From the NCBI GenBank assembly GCA_028875855.1, contig JAGWVA010000011.1, positions 1 to 64,000 of the forward strand: a DNA stretch of 64,000 nt. Reading direction: 5' to 3'. Below, one piece after another: positions 63,159-64,000 of this stretch. Below the pieces are notes generated by a model. The model did not search any database, was not told where the DNA came from, and saw nothing but the letters and a program-made list of their open reading frames with translations. The position numbers were made by a program, and so were the translations under genes. Within the stretch, counting starts at the first letter, position 1; each line of letters opens with the position of its first letter. The DNA is from Paracoccaceae bacterium (GTDB lineage: Bacteria > Pseudomonadota > Alphaproteobacteria > Rhodobacterales > Rhodobacteraceae).

Positions 63159-64000
63159 GGTGTGGGCTCCTGTGGCACGGAGAGGGCTGCGGCTTCTGCC
63201 GTGATGTCGATGCCGACGGGGCACCATGTGATGCAGCGCCCGCAGCCGGTGCAGCCGGAGGTGCCGAACTGGTCGAGCCAGGCCGACAGCTTGTGCGTCA
63301 TCCACTGGCGGTAGCGCGCCTTGGCGCTGCGGCGGACCGCGCCGCCGTGGACATGGGTGAAGTCGATGGAAAAGCAGCTGTCCCAGCTCCGCCAGCGTTC
63401 GGCATGATCGCCGGTCAGGTCGGTGACGTCCTCCACATCGGTGCAAAAGCAGGTCGGGCAGGCGAGCGTGCAATTGGCGCAGCCAAGGCAGCGGTTGGCG
63501 ACGTCGTCCCAGTGCGGATGATCCGGATTGGCCTTCAGCGTGGCGGCGATCCCCTCGGGCATCTTGCGCGTCTGCGTCGCGGCCGTGGCGGCGCTGACAG
63601 CGCGGGCGGCGGCGATCTGGCTGTCGCTGGCGGGGGCGAGATCGAGCGTCGCGGCGATCCCGGCCCCCCGGGCGCTGCCAACCTCGAGCAGAAAGCCGCG
63701 GCCATCCTCGAACTCGGTCAGGGCAAGGTCGAAGCCCGATTGCGCCCGGGGGCCGGTATCGAGGCTCGCGCAGAAGCAGGTATCGGCAGCGCGGGCGCAG
63801 TTGACGGCGACGATCAGGGTCGCGTCGCGTCGCGCGCCGTAGCCGGGGTCGGCGAAGCTGCCGTTGTCGAAGACCCGGTCCTGAACCTCCATCGCCGCGA
63901 TCTCGCAGGGGCGGACACCGAAGAAGGCGGTCTTGGGCCAGTCGTGCGCCGCTTGACTGGCCACGTCGGTGATCGTGAAGCCGTCGCCCGTGCGGTCGGC
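63155..64000 (-). CDS. hyhB: Hydrogenase/sulfhydrogenase beta subunit, 4Fe-4S (5' end beyond the window)
   Basis: The C-terminal 281 residues are visible and the frame is open to the window edge. VRPCEIAAMEVQDRVF resembles the HyhB/AsrA family core, and NCARAADTCFCASLDTGP follows. Two ferredoxin-like clusters are CLGCANCTLACPTCFC (about 175 of the visible part) and CTGCGRCITWCPVGID (about 255). It relays electrons between the gamma and small subunits. A GTG near 63964 could be misread as a start, but sequence upstream remains in frame and family-like. The operon promoter is outside the window. Confidence 0.9.
   Translation of the reverse strand, partial: ADRTGDGFTITDVASQAAHDWPKTAFFGVRPCEIAAMEVQDRVFDNGSFADPGYGARRDATLIVAVNCARAADTCFCASLDTGPRAQSGFDLALTEFEDGRGFLLEVGSARGAGIAATLDLAPASDSQIAAARAVSAATAATQTRKMPEGIAATLKANPDHPHWDDVANRCLGCANCTLACPTCFCTDVEDVTDLTGDHAERWRSWDSCFSIDFTHVHGGAVRRSAKARYRQWMTHKLSAWLDQFGTSGCTGCGRCITWCPVGIDITAEAAALSVPQEPTP

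Overview
The window is GC-rich, densely packed alphaproteobacterial DNA. Its gene content and synteny point to the family Rhodobacteraceae (Rhodobacter/Paracoccus-like): ccmI-ruvX-DUF1289, a soxBDAG sarcosine oxidase operon, a cysG-DUF2849-cysI-cysH-DUF934 sulfite-reduction cluster, a ureDABC-EFG urease operon, and FnrL-type anaeroboxes. No species can be named from the sequence alone. Codon use looks uniform apart from insertion-sequence scars in the first 2 kb, and I see no prophage, integrase, tRNA, rRNA or CRISPR array.

Layout. 1-2.9 kb: two RgpF-type (rhamnan synthesis F) genes separated and flanked by fragments of IS3- and IS110-family elements. 3.2-4.8 kb: a TauE/SafE permease followed by a PhyH-like dioxygenase gene broken by an in-frame amber codon. 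4.9-7.1 kb (minus): DUF1289, ruvX, ccmI. 7.4-12.6 kb: heterotetrameric sarcosine oxidase. 12.7-18.3 kb: Fe superoxide dismutase, RarD permease, LOG-family protein, LysM/Ig-like envelope protein, Atm1-type ABC transporter. 18.4-22 kb (minus): dnaB, pyrE, pyrC. 22.1-27.9 kb: urease operon with a DUF4156 lipoprotein gene inserted between ureC and ureE. 27.9-32 kb (minus): a hydrolase-like protein, a glycosyltransferase, a LysE exporter and glutaryl-CoA dehydrogenase, the last divergent from a LysR regulator. 33.1-37.6 kb: a CoxD/CoxE/XdhC/molybdopterin-binding module for molybdenum-enzyme maturation. 37.6-44.9 kb (minus): outer-membrane barrel protein, infC (probably with a non-canonical ATA start), ferredoxin-NADP reductase, and the assimilatory sulfite-reduction/siroheme cluster, facing an Lrp/AsnC regulator. 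45.5-50.6 kb: a cytochrome P450, an orphan Flp-like mini-pilin, serS, and a FadJ-like fusion with a degenerate dehydrogenase half. 51-59.3 kb: a TraR/DksA zinc-finger protein, a split Blh pair (metallo-beta-lactamase fold plus phosphatase), cydDC, and cydAB with a 46-residue cydX. 59.3-64 kb (minus, running off the edge): a group 3b-like NAD(P)-linked [NiFe] hydrogenase operon that carries a stand-alone cyclic-nucleotide-binding-domain gene.

How it fits together. Several parts serve low-oxygen or redox life: high-affinity bd oxidase with its CydDC assembly exporter, a soluble hydrogenase, CcmI for cytochrome c maturation, SodB, and possible persulfide handling by the Blh pair. Three perfect TTGAY-N4-RTCAA boxes occur, upstream of cydA, upstream of the TraR/DksA gene, and at 35337 in an intergenic region. 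In all three a TANNNT/TATATC-like -10 begins exactly 29.5 bp from the box centre, as expected of class II FNR-activated promoters. The 35337 box is followed by about 105 nt ending in a strong Rho-independent terminator, with CUCCC motifs displayed in two hairpin loops. This candidate FnrL-activated anti-Shine-Dalgarno small RNA is the most interesting object I found in the window.

Dispersed hairpin/GGGATATTT repeats lie between genes, including inside the ure and hydrogenase operons. Coordinates and translations were read directly from the sequence. Functional names rest on recalled family motifs, not on database searches.
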